From: WJKG01 sp964627305
GTDB taxonomy: Bacteria > Zixibacteria > MSB-5A5 > GN15 > FEB-12
DNA: 64,000 nt
Assembly (NCBI GenBank): GCA_964627305.1
Contig: CAZVHP010000003.1
Location: forward strand, 1 to 64,000
Direction: 5' to 3'
The position numbers and the translations under genes are program-made. A model generated the notes under the pieces. It did not search any database, was not told the origin of the DNA, and saw only the letters and a program-made list of their open reading frames with translations. Of the stretch, positions 25,827 through 33,516 are shown in pieces; positions within the stretch are counted from its first letter, which is position 1; every line of letters starts with the position of its first letter.

Positions 25827-26609
25827 TCACTGGGGGATGAACAGGGCGGAGAGGTCCTGCAGGGAGTGGGCGATAATGACCGGCCAGAGGCGTTTGGTGC
25901 GGAGGTAAAGAGCGGCGAACAGGAGACCGTAGACGGAGATAACGATGAATCCGGGCCAGCCCTGGTAGGCGTGGCAGGCACCGAAGGCGACCGAGGAGAT
26001 GACGACGGGGATGACCCACGACTGGAAGCGTCCGAGCAGGCGCAATCGGGTCATCAGGTAGCCGCGGAAGGCGATTTCTTCGCAGAAGCCGGCGGTGAAG
26101 GAGACGGCTACCCAGACGGCTTTGCCGGCGGGGTCGGAGGGGATGAGGAAGGCCAGTTCTCCGGGCATGGGCAGGCCGATCTGGGCGAGTAGCCAGGCCA
26201 GCGCGGAGAGGATCAGGTTGGCGGCCAGCAGAAAGGCGATGGCCCAGAGGAAGTCGACGCTTCTGATGCGCACCAGGCCGAGGCCGCGCAGTCCGGTTCC
26301 CTCCCGGTAGGCGGTGACAAACAGCAGCAGGAAGATTCCCCACTGGACGATGATGGTGGCGACGAGCATGATGATGAGGATGCCCTGGTTGATGTTCTCG
26401 AGCTGTCTGGTGAAGTCCTCGCCGGCGAGCAGTGACTGGGCGGGGTAGATCAGCAGGAGGAAGATCAGGGAAATCCAGGTCAGGACGGACCGCCGGTAGT
26501 TCTCATTGCCGGACTCCAGTTTGAATTGGGCAAAGGAATCGTTTGGCTGCTCGGAGCCGGGTGCGATCCAGGCGGGATTGCGCTGGTAGTCGGGTTGTGG
26601 CATGTCCAT
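25827..26609 (-). CDS. CPBP-family intramembrane glutamic protease
   Basis: This 260-residue integral membrane protein has the CAAX-processing/bacteriocin-immunity (CPBP) motifs: EEIAFRGYLMTRL (E-E-x3-R), AFGACHAYQGW (H) and a third motif near VISVYGLLFAALYLRTKRLWPVIIAHSLQD with a final His. Eight or so hydrophobic segments are visible. It may cleave membrane substrates or modify peptides. It lies upstream of the omptin-like gene on the same strand with a gap of about 107 bp; co-transcription is possible. Confidence 0.88.
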   Translation of the reverse strand: MDMPQPDYQRNPAWIAPGSEQPNDSFAQFKLESGNENYRRSVLTWISLIFLLLIYPAQSLLAGEDFTRQLENINQGILIIMLVATIIVQWGIFLLLFVTAYREGTGLRGLGLVRIRSVDFLWAIAFLLAANLILSALAWLLAQIGLPMPGELAFLIPSDPAGKAVWVAVSFTAGFCEEIAFRGYLMTRLRLLGRFQSWVIPVVISSVAFGACHAYQGWPGFIVISVYGLLFAALYLRTKRLWPVIIAHSLQDLSALFIPQ

Positions 26610-26751
26610 GCGGCAGCATCCTAATTAGTTGTTGGCGCATTCAATATTGGGCGCAGGTGGTGAGTTGGCAAGTATCATCTGCGGGTTTCGGGGGGCGGGG
26701 TCGGTTTGTTGTGTAGTGTGGCGTGTGGGTTATGCACTGCCAGTGAGGGGA

Positions 26752-26764
26752 ATGTGAATCACAT
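26752..26764. promoter_or_regulatory. palindromic candidate operator
   Basis: ATGTGAATCACAT is a perfect 13-bp palindrome about 100 bp upstream of the HTH gene at 26862. The half site ATGTGA recurs nearby (about 26793) and in the tandem repeats after the RHH gene. It is a candidate autoregulatory site; this is inference. Confidence 0.45.
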
Positions 26765-26861
26765 GATGTCGGAAGGTGAGGGTGGCGGTGATGTGATGTT
26801 ACGCCCATGTGGTAGCCTGTCGGCCGCCGGTGTTCGTAATTGGGCTCAAAAGGAGGCAGGC

Positions 26862-27347
26862 ATGAGCAGCAGACGAGTGATAGTTCACGACTGGCTGTCG
26901 CGGGAGACGGCGGCAGATGGGTATGGCCGGACAGGTGCGGACAGCGATGGCGAGATTGAGGGCCGGGTCCGGCGGGCGCTGGCGATGTTGTCGGAGGACG
27001 AGCGGGAGTTGATGGTGCGGTTTTATTACATGGGCTGTCGGGAGCAGGAGATCGCCGAGGCGACGGGTCTGACGGTGGCGCGGGTGTGTTCGGTACGTCG
27101 GCGGGCAACAGGGAAGTTTCGCCGGTTGCTGGGGCCGTTTGTTCGGGAGCGCTTTGCGGTCGATGTAGCAGAGACGATGACGGGTTGTCCGATCTGTGAT
27201 TCGACATTTCGGGAGGAGATTGACCTGTTGATTGCCCGGCGGGACCGTCGGGGGACCTGGCGGCCGGTGATGCAGGCGATTTGGGAGCGATATGGAATAC
27301 GGATACCAAGCCCGCAGATGCTGATGGGGCACGAGCGGAATCATTGA
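26862..27347 (+). CDS. sigma-70 region-4-like HTH protein with C-terminal zinc-finger-like motif
   Basis: This 161-residue protein starts at ATG 26862 after a strong AAAGGAGG. Residues about 35-90 match sigma-factor region 4 HTH (SEDERELMVRFYYMGCREQEIAEATGLTVARVCSVRRRA). The C-terminal part has GCPICDSTFREEIDLLI and ends LMGHERNH, giving a C-x2-C and H-x3-H pair that could bind zinc; similar C-x2-C plus HTH modules occur in mobile-element regulators. No region 2 is seen, so it is not a complete sigma factor. It precedes an RHH gene by 22 bp, and the two look like a small regulatory cassette. Confidence 0.75.
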   Translation: MSSRRVIVHDWLSRETAADGYGRTGADSDGEIEGRVRRALAMLSEDERELMVRFYYMGCREQEIAEATGLTVARVCSVRRRATGKFRRLLGPFVRERFAVDVAETMTGCPICDSTFREEIDLLIARRDRRGTWRPVMQAIWERYGIRIPSPQMLMGHERNH

Positions 27348-27375
27348 GGAAACTGAAACTACCGGAGGGATGACA

Positions 27376-27663
27376 ATGGACAAACAGGCGCAGACAAGCA
27401 CGCAGACAAGCACAGAGACTGACCCGTTGCGACGGACGAGGGGTGAGCACTGTCTGAACGTGTACGTATCGTATGAGATCAAGCAGCAGCTCAGGGAGCT
27501 GGCGGGGCGGTATGACCGGACGATCTCGGACATGGTGCGGGCGGTGCTGAAGGTGGGGATACCGATGATGCAGGGGTTGTCTGAGGCAGAAGAGGTGCTG
27601 GTGCGGGAGTATATTGATTTGTTCCGGCGGCTTCGCCAGGTGCGTTCGCTCAAGGATATCTGA
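27376..27663 (+). CDS. ribbon-helix-helix DNA-binding protein
   Basis: This 95-residue protein has a CopG/Arc-like ribbon-helix-helix core (LNVYVSYEIKQQLRELAGRYDRTISDMVRAVLKVGIP, residues about 24-62): one beta strand then two helices. Such proteins bind DNA as dimers through the strand. GGAGG 8 nt before the second ATG favours 27376 rather than 27370. Its stop codon is the first base triplet of a 13-bp tandem repeat array (27661-27732), a possible binding site. No toxin partner is evident; the RHH could be an autoregulator of the cassette with 26862-27347. Confidence 0.78.
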   Translation: MDKQAQTSTQTSTETDPLRRTRGEHCLNVYVSYEIKQQLRELAGRYDRTISDMVRAVLKVGIPMMQGLSEAEEVLVREYIDLFRRLRQVRSLKDI

Positions 27664-27732
27664 TGGCGATGTCTGATGGCGATATGTGACAGCGATGTGT
27701 GATGGTGACATGTGGAGGTGACATGTGACTGT
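27661..27732 (+). repeat. 13-bp tandem repeats (five units plus part)
   Basis: Five consecutive 13-bp units start at the stop codon of the RHH gene: TGATGGCGATGTC, TGATGGCGATATG, TGACAGCGATGTG, TGATGGTGACATG, TGGAGGTGACATG, then TGACTGT. The junctions create repeated (A)TGTGA/CATGTG motifs. The period and the neighbouring RHH gene resemble iterated operators of ω/ParG-type RHH proteins. Binding is not shown. Confidence 0.8.
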
Positions 27733-27830
27733 GCCGGCTGGAGTTCGGGGGGGAGAAATTCCTTGAGTATTGGGGTTTGGCGTGCTATACTCAGCCGATT
27801 CAGCGGAGAGACCAATTAAGAGATTATCAC

Positions 27831-29228
27831 ATGTACGAGAAACAGCGCACAATAGCTCGTGAGATTTCGATTTCCGGGATCGGTTTGCATACCGGGAATA
27901 CGTGTACGATGACGTTCAAGCCGGCGCCGCCGGATCATGGTATTCGATTTGTCCGAACGGATTTGGAGGGGCATCCGTGGGTTCAGGCGGATATTGATCA
28001 TGTGGTAGACATATCGCGCGGGACGACGCTGGGGAAGGGGGAGGCCCGGGTGCATACGGTGGAGCATGTGCTGGCCTCGTTCGCGGGGCTTCAGATTGAC
28101 AATATGATTGTCGAGCTTGACAGCAATGAACCGCCGGTGATTGATGGTTCGGCCAGGCCGTATGTGGACAGGATTCTTGAGGCGGGGATCGAGCAGCAGG
28201 ATGCGGAGAAGGTGTATCTCGAGATTGACACGCCGATGGCCTACAGCGAGAAGGAGCGCGGGGTTGACCTGGTGGTGGCGCCCTCGGATGATCTTCGGAT
28301 TACGTTCATGATCGACTACAAGAACCCGGCGCTGGGGACGCAGTATACCTCGCTGGTGGATTTGGAGAAGGAGTTCGTGGAGGAGTTTGCGCCGGCGCGG
28401 ACGTTTTGTTTTTTGTCGGAAGTGGAGATGCTTCGCGAGGCGAACCTGATCAAGGGGGGATCGCTGGACAATGCGGTGGTGATTTATGATCTGGATATAG
28501 ACAAGGACAAGGTGCAGCTTGAGCGCATTCGCAAGGCGGTGGGGCTTGACGGAGAGGTGTTTGTTCCGGAGAGCGGGATAGTCAATGATGTGCCGCTTCG
28601 GTTCTACAATGAGCCGGTTCGTCATAAGACGCTGGATTTGCTGGGTGATCTGTTTTTGATCGGGGTACCGTTCAAGGGTCATGTGCTGGCGGCACGATCG
28701 GGTCACAAGGCGAATGTGGCGCTGGCCCGGAAGATGCGGGAGTTGTACAAGAAGCGGAAGTTTGCCGGGAAGTTCGGCAAGCCGAGCGAGAAGGCGCTGC
28801 TTGATATTAATGCGATTCTGGGGATTCTGCCGCACCGGTATCCGTTTTTGATGCTGGACAAGGTGCTGGATTTGACGCCGGGGAAGAAGGTGACCGCGAT
28901 CAAGAATGTGACGATCAACGAGCCGTATTTTCAGGGGCATTTCCCGGGACATCCGATAATGCCGGGGGTTATGGTGCTGGAGGCGATGGCGCAGGCCGGG
29001 GGGGTGTTGTTGCTGCATGCGATTGGTGACCATACGACCAAACTGGCGTATTTCATGGGGGCTGATAACTGTCGCTGGCGCAAGCCGATTGTGCCGGGTG
29101 ATCAGGTGCGGTTCGAGGTGACACTCGATCAGTTTCGTCGCAACACCGCCAAGCTGACCGCCGAAGCGTATGTCGGCGACACGCTGGTGGCCAATGCAAG
29201 CTTAATGGCAATGGTGGTTGATCGGTGA
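27831..29228 (+). CDS. lpxC/fabZ: bifunctional UDP-3-O-acyl-GlcNAc deacetylase / 3-hydroxyacyl-ACP dehydratase
   Basis: This 465-residue fusion combines LpxC (residues 1 to about 305) and FabZ (about 315-465). The LpxC half shows zinc ligands in HTVEHVLASFAG, HKTLDLLGDLFLIG and SGHKAN. The FabZ half shows LPHRYPFLMLDKVLDL with the catalytic His and FQGHFPGHPIMPGVMVLEAMAQ with the catalytic Glu. LpxC performs the committed step of lipid A synthesis; FabZ dehydrates 3-hydroxyacyl-ACP for fatty-acid elongation. Both use the same acyl pool, so the fusion links the two pathways. This LpxC-FabZ fusion is characteristic of Bacteroidetes/Chlorobi and other FCB-group bacteria. The ATG at 27831 is chosen over the longer open frame. 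Confidence 0.95.
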   Translation: MYEKQRTIAREISISGIGLHTGNTCTMTFKPAPPDHGIRFVRTDLEGHPWVQADIDHVVDISRGTTLGKGEARVHTVEHVLASFAGLQIDNMIVELDSNEPPVIDGSARPYVDRILEAGIEQQDAEKVYLEIDTPMAYSEKERGVDLVVAPSDDLRITFMIDYKNPALGTQYTSLVDLEKEFVEEFAPARTFCFLSEVEMLREANLIKGGSLDNAVVIYDLDIDKDKVQLERIRKAVGLDGEVFVPESGIVNDVPLRFYNEPVRHKTLDLLGDLFLIGVPFKGHVLAARSGHKANVALARKMRELYKKRKFAGKFGKPSEKALLDINAILGILPHRYPFLMLDKVLDLTPGKKVTAIKNVTINEPYFQGHFPGHPIMPGVMVLEAMAQAGGVLLLHAIGDHTTKLAYFMGADNCRWRKPIVPGDQVRFEVTLDQFRRNTAKLTAEAYVGDTLVANASLMAMVVDR

Positions 29229-30007
29229 GCAGGGAAATACACGCAACGGCGATTGTGTCGGGTAAGGCGGAGATCGGTGAGGATGTGACGATCGGGCCGT
29301 ATACGATTGTTGAGGATGATGTGGTGATCGGCGACGGGTGTCGAATTGCGAACAGTGTGGTGTTGGCCAACGGTGCTCGGTTGGGAAGGAATGTGCAGGT
29401 GTCAACGGGGGCGGTGATTGCCACGGAGCCGCAGGATTTGAAGTTCGGCGGGGAGAAGACGCTGGCGAAGATTGGGGACAACACGGTTGTTCGCGAGTAT
29501 GTGACTTTCAATCGCGGGACCAGGGCGCACGGTGAGTCCTCGATGGGCCGGGACGGGCTGTTGATGGCATACGCGCATGTGGCGCATGACTGCATTATTG
29601 GCGATAAGGTGATCCTGGCCAACGCGGTGCAGATGGGGGGGCATGTGGAGATTGACGACCAGGCGATAATTGGTGGGATGGTGCCGATTCACCAGTTTAC
29701 GAAGATAGGGGCGCATGTTATGGTGGGGGGCGGTTTTCGGCTGGTGCAGGATGTGGTCCCGTTTGCGCTGGTGGCTGGGTATCCGATCCGGATTTCGGGT
29801 GTGAACGCCATCGGGTTGAAGCGGCGCGGATTTTCGCCGGAGGCGATCAAGGCGATTCGCCAGGCATTCAAGTTTCTGTTCTACTCGGGGCTTAACACGA
29901 GTCAGGCGGTCCAGCGGATTACCTCGGAGATGGATATCACGCCGGAAGTGCAGCTCATCCTGGATTTCATCGAGCGTTCGAATCGCGGCCTGGTCAAGGC
30001 CGATTAG
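29225..30007 (+). CDS. lpxA: acyl-ACP--UDP-N-acetylglucosamine O-acyltransferase
   Basis: This 260-residue protein starts with GTG overlapping the lpxC/fabZ stop (GTGA). It is a left-handed hexapeptide beta-helix (repeats such as IGEDVTIGPYTIVEDDVVIGDG) with a helical C-terminal domain (LKRRGFSPEAIKAIRQAFKFLF). LpxA carries out the first acylation step of lipid A synthesis; catalytic His lies in the VAHDCIIGDKVILAN region (HVAHDC). Length and domain order are normal. It is translationally coupled to lpxC/fabZ. Confidence 0.95.
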   Translation: MSREIHATAIVSGKAEIGEDVTIGPYTIVEDDVVIGDGCRIANSVVLANGARLGRNVQVSTGAVIATEPQDLKFGGEKTLAKIGDNTVVREYVTFNRGTRAHGESSMGRDGLLMAYAHVAHDCIIGDKVILANAVQMGGHVEIDDQAIIGGMVPIHQFTKIGAHVMVGGGFRLVQDVVPFALVAGYPIRISGVNAIGLKRRGFSPEAIKAIRQAFKFLFYSGLNTSQAVQRITSEMDITPEVQLILDFIERSNRGLVKAD

Positions 30008-30074
30008 TGTGTGAGGGCCGCGCGGTTTCGCGGTAGTGGTGGATTTCTGGGCGCGGCATCCGGAGTGTGGGGGC

Positions 30075-30103
30075 TTGAGATTATCCTTTCGCGATGGGAA
30101 TAT
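30075..30103 (+). promoter_or_regulatory. possible sigma-70-type promoter upstream of the oxidoreductase gene
   Basis: TTGAGA (30075-30080) and GAATAT (30098-30103) have 17-bp spacing. The -10 box is weak (3/6), so this is tentative. It lies in the 174-bp gap between lpxA and the oxidoreductase gene, which suggests a secondary promoter in the lipid A cluster. Confidence 0.25.
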
Positions 30104-30181
30104 TGCGTGTAAGTTAAGGCACTCGCCGGAGGTTGGCGGGTTTGTGTTGTTATCTAATTGTGGGAGAGAAGGTTAGTGTCT

Positions 30182-31171
30182 ATGAGGCCGATTCCGGTAG
30201 GTGTGGTGGGGGTAGGTGCTTTGGGGCGGCATCATCTTCGCTGGTACCATCAGCTTCCCGAGGCGCAGCTGGTGGGATATTACGATACGGACTCCTCGCG
30301 GGGGGAGTATGCGTCGCAGTATGGGGTCAGGCAGTTTGAGTCACTTGAGGCGTTGGCGGAGCAGGTTGAGGCGGTATCGATTGTGGTGCCGACGACGGCG
30401 CATTTCGAGGTGGCCTCGGCGCTGATCGAGCGGGGGATACACTGCCTGATCGAGAAGCCTGTCACGGTGACGATGGCGCAGGCGGGGCAGCTTCAGGCGC
30501 TGGCGGATGCGCGGGCAGTGAAGGTGGCGGTTGGCCATATTGAGCGGTTTAACCCGGCGGTTCGGGCGCTGGAGGGACTTGAGGTACGGCCGACGTTTAT
30601 CGAGGGGCACCGTCTGGCGGCCTTTGATCCACGCGGGACGGATGTGGCAGTTGTGCATGATTTGATGATCCATGACATTGACCTGGTGTTGTGGCTGATC
30701 AAGTCGGAGGTGGAGGATATTCAGGCCTCGGCGGTGGCGGTGGTCAGTGACAAGCCGGATATAGCCAATGCGCGTTTGACGTTTGCCAACGGGGCGGTGG
30801 CGAATTTGACGGCCTCGCGGATTTCGCTGCACGCGATAAGGAAGCTTCGGATATTCCAGAAGAGCGGCTATTTCTCGCTGGACCTGTCGGCGCGGGAGGC
30901 GGATTTGTATCGTCTGGCCGAGCCGGGAACGGAAGGTGAGGGGATGCGGCTGCCATTGGGGAAGTCGGGGCAGGACTTGCTATACAGCAAGAAGAGCGGG
31001 GGAGAGGAGGACATGTTGGCGCTGGAGCTGACGTCGTTTTTGAAGGCGGTGGGCGCGGGTGGACCGGTGGCGGTACCGTTGTGGCAGGGGGCGCGGGCGC
31101 TTGAGATAGCGCTGGAGGTGGAGCGTCGGGGGCGGGAGTCGGCCGAGCGGGCGCTGGGGGGACAGGTCTGA
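30182..31171 (+). CDS. Gfo/Idh/MocA-family oxidoreductase (GnnA-like position)
   Basis: This 329-residue NAD(P)-dependent protein starts with the Rossmann motif VGVVGVGALGRHH and has the family EKPVT motif (CLIEKPVTVT), followed by a middle substrate domain and the DLMIHDIDLVLWLI segment with the conserved H-D. A GTG at 30176 is a close alternative start. Genes of this family at the same place, between lpxA and lpxB, include gnnA, which oxidises UDP-GlcNAc at C3 before the transaminase GnnB makes UDP-GlcNAc3N for amide-linked lipid A. No gnnB gene is adjacent here. The assignment is therefore by position and family only. Confidence 0.85.
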   Translation: MRPIPVGVVGVGALGRHHLRWYHQLPEAQLVGYYDTDSSRGEYASQYGVRQFESLEALAEQVEAVSIVVPTTAHFEVASALIERGIHCLIEKPVTVTMAQAGQLQALADARAVKVAVGHIERFNPAVRALEGLEVRPTFIEGHRLAAFDPRGTDVAVVHDLMIHDIDLVLWLIKSEVEDIQASAVAVVSDKPDIANARLTFANGAVANLTASRISLHAIRKLRIFQKSGYFSLDLSAREADLYRLAEPGTEGEGMRLPLGKSGQDLLYSKKSGGEEDMLALELTSFLKAVGAGGPVAVPLWQGARALEIALEVERRGRESAERALGGQV

Positions 31172-31174
31172 GAG

Positions 31175-32290
31175 ATGGCCTCACACTCGGTGTTTCTCAG
31201 TGCGGGGGATTATTCGGGTGACAATGCTGCGTCTCGTCTGGCGGCGGAACTGCAACGGGGGTATCCGGGGCTTTCGCTGTGTGGTCTGGGAGGGCACCGT
31301 CTGGCGGCGGCCGGACAGGAACAACTGGCGGATCCGGAGGATCTGGCGGTGCTGGGGTTCTGGGAGGTGGCGCGGCGGTATTTCTACTTTCGGGACTTGA
31401 TGGCGCGTTGTGTGGACCGGGTGAGAAGGTCTCGGCCCGATGTGGTGGTGCTGGTTGACTATCCCGGATTCAATCTGCGCCTGGCGGCGCGTTTGCGGGG
31501 GTTGGGGATCCCGGTGGTGTACTATATCGCGCCGCAGGTGTGGGCGTGGGGGCAGCATCGGGTGAAGCAGATGCGACAGACGATTGATCGTCTGCTGGTG
31601 ATATTGCCGTTCGAGCGGACGTTTTTTTCACAGCATGGGATCACCTGTGATTTCGTGGGGCACTATCTGCTGGAGGATATGCCGGATGAGTATATCGGTT
31701 CGGCGGTGCGGGAGCCGGGGTGGTTGGCGTTGTTGCCGGGATCGCGCCGTCAGGAGGTAGCGCGGATGCTTCCGACGATGCTGTGTGCGGCTTCGTGGAT
31801 GTACGAGAAGTACCAGATGACGGCAGCAGTGGCGGCGGTGCGCGGGAAAGCGGATTATGAGGCGGCGGTGGCGCGCTATGCGACGGGGCCGGTGGAGATT
31901 GTGTATGATGATCCGCGCCGGGTGGTGGCGCAGTCGCGACTGGCGTGTGTGGCCTCGGGGACGGCGACGCTGGAGACGGGGATAATCGGGCGGCCGATGG
32001 TGGTGATGTATAAGACGGGGTGGATTACGTACCAGATAGCGCAACGGCTGGTTACGCTGGAACAGATCGGGTTGGTGAACCTGGTGCTGGCGAAGAAGGT
32101 GGTTCCGGAGCTGATTCAGGGGGCGGCCTCGGTGGGGGCGACGACGCGGGAGCTGGAGCGGTTTGTGGTGGAAGATGAGTACGCCGCCGGGGTTACCAGG
32201 GAATTGCACCGCGTGCCCGGTTTGCTGGGCGGCGGGGGGGCGTCGGCGCGGGCGGCAGAGTTGGTTGCGCAGACTGCGGGGTGGGGATGA
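31175..32290 (+). CDS. lpxB: lipid-A-disaccharide synthase
   Basis: This 371-residue GT19 glycosyltransferase condenses UDP-diacyl-GlcN with lipid X. It shows SAGDYSGDNAASRLAAEL (N-terminal family motif, SxGExSGD-like with Asp for Glu), VVLVDYPGFNLRLA, YYIAPQVWAWGQHRVKQM, LLPGSRRQEV and ASGTATLETGIIGRPMVVMYK. These are diagnostic. It overlaps the start of kdtA. LpxH/LpxI-type UDP-diacyl-GlcN pyrophosphatase is not seen in the window. Confidence 0.95.
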   Translation: MASHSVFLSAGDYSGDNAASRLAAELQRGYPGLSLCGLGGHRLAAAGQEQLADPEDLAVLGFWEVARRYFYFRDLMARCVDRVRRSRPDVVVLVDYPGFNLRLAARLRGLGIPVVYYIAPQVWAWGQHRVKQMRQTIDRLLVILPFERTFFSQHGITCDFVGHYLLEDMPDEYIGSAVREPGWLALLPGSRRQEVARMLPTMLCAASWMYEKYQMTAAVAAVRGKADYEAAVARYATGPVEIVYDDPRRVVAQSRLACVASGTATLETGIIGRPMVVMYKTGWITYQIAQRLVTLEQIGLVNLVLAKKVVPELIQGAASVGATTRELERFVVEDEYAAGVTRELHRVPGLLGGGGASARAAELVAQTAGWG

Positions 32291-33516
32291 TCGGCCTGAT
32301 ATACAGGGTGGTGACGCGGGTTCTGTATTGGGTGATCCGGCCCTGGGTGTCGCGTCGGGACCTGACGGCTATGTGGCGGCAGCGGATGGGGTATGTGGGT
32401 CGTGAGGGGCCGTGCGATATCTGGCTGCATGCGTCCTCGGTGGGGGAAGTCCGGGTGGTTACGATTTTGGCGCGGCAGTTGTTGGAGCGTCGGCCTGAGC
32501 TTGACCTGCACGTCACGGTGATGACGCCGGCGGGGATGAAGGCGGCTCGTGGGGGGCTGGCTGATGCGGTCAGTGTGTCATTCCTGCCGATCGATGCGGT
32601 GCCGGCGGTCAGGCGGGCGATGGTGGTTTTGCAGCCGAGAATGCTGGTGATCGCGGAGACGGAGATATGGCCGGTGCTGGTCCGGGAGGCATCGCGGTGC
32701 GAGGTGCCGATTGTGCTGGTAAACGGGCGGATGTCCAGTCGGGCGTTCGGGCGTTATGTGAGGCTGCGGAGTTTTTTCGGGAAGGTGCTGGCCGAGTATG
32801 ACCGTCTGTTTGTGAAGTCTCAGGAGGATATGGCGCGTTTTGGGCAGTTCGGTGTGGGGGCGGACAGAGTCGAAGTGACAGGGGATATGAAGTTCGACGC
32901 GCCGTTGTACGAGTGTCCTGCCGAGCGGCGGGATGAATGGCGGCGGCTGTGTGGCGCCGATGAGGGGAGTCTGGTGTGGGTGGCGGGGTCGACCCGGAGC
33001 GGGGAGGAGGCAATGTTGCTGGATTTGTGGCCGTCGCTGCGGGAGCACTGCGCGCGGTTGATTCTGGTGCTGGTGCCGAGGCATGTGCAGCGGGCAGAGG
33101 AGATTGTGCGGTTGATCGAGCAGCGGGGGCTGGCTTACAGTGAACTGGGGGAGACGCCGGCCAGTGAACCGCTTGTGCTGGCGGCGAAAATGGGTATTTT
33201 GAATGACCTGTACGCGGCGGGTGATATTGCGTTTGTGGGGGGGACGCTGGTGGATATTGGCGGGCACAACATTCTGGAGCCGGTGTGGGCACAGACGCCG
33301 GTGTTGTATGGCCCTTCGGTCGGCAATGTGACCGAGGCGTCGTCGTATATACAGGAGCGCGGGTATGGAGCGATGGTGGCGGATGCGACAGAACTGGGCC
33401 GGCGGATACGCTCGTTCTGCGCGGGGCATCTGGAGTTCGCGACGCGTTCCGAGACGGCAGAGGCGGACTGTGCGACTGCGCGTGTAGTGGAGTATATTCT
33501 TAAGCGGACTGTATGA
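32287..33516 (+). CDS. waaA: 3-deoxy-D-manno-octulosonic acid (Kdo) transferase
   Basis: This protein of 409 residues (GTG at 32281 gives 411) is a GT30 Kdo transferase. It has the acceptor-site region (LHASSVGEVRVV, with the conserved Glu in the SVGE motif), IAETEIWPVLVREA, VNGRMSSRAFGRY, VAGSTRSGEEAM and GNVTEASSY/GHNILEPVWAQTPVLYG. It adds Kdo to lipid IVA at the inner membrane. An N-terminal hydrophobic segment (MIGLIYRVVTRVLYWVI) fits membrane attachment. Its end overlaps lpxK by 4 nt. Confidence 0.93.
   Translation: MIGLIYRVVTRVLYWVIRPWVSRRDLTAMWRQRMGYVGREGPCDIWLHASSVGEVRVVTILARQLLERRPELDLHVTVMTPAGMKAARGGLADAVSVSFLPIDAVPAVRRAMVVLQPRMLVIAETEIWPVLVREASRCEVPIVLVNGRMSSRAFGRYVRLRSFFGKVLAEYDRLFVKSQEDMARFGQFGVGADRVEVTGDMKFDAPLYECPAERRDEWRRLCGADEGSLVWVAGSTRSGEEAMLLDLWPSLREHCARLILVLVPRHVQRAEEIVRLIEQRGLAYSELGETPASEPLVLAAKMGILNDLYAAGDIAFVGGTLVDIGGHNILEPVWAQTPVLYGPSVGNVTEASSYIQERGYGAMVADATELGRRIRSFCAGHLEFATRSETAEADCATARVVEYILKRTV

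Noticed and set aside
26641..27852. Long minus-strand open frame of 403 codons
   Set aside because: Pro/Ser/His-rich, overlaps two well supported plus-strand regulatory genes and lpxC; frame is a GC-driven shadow.
29970..29990. Possible tRNA T-arm sequence (GTTCGAATC) in lpxA
   Set aside because: It lies inside the lpxA coding frame with no acceptor or anticodon stems.
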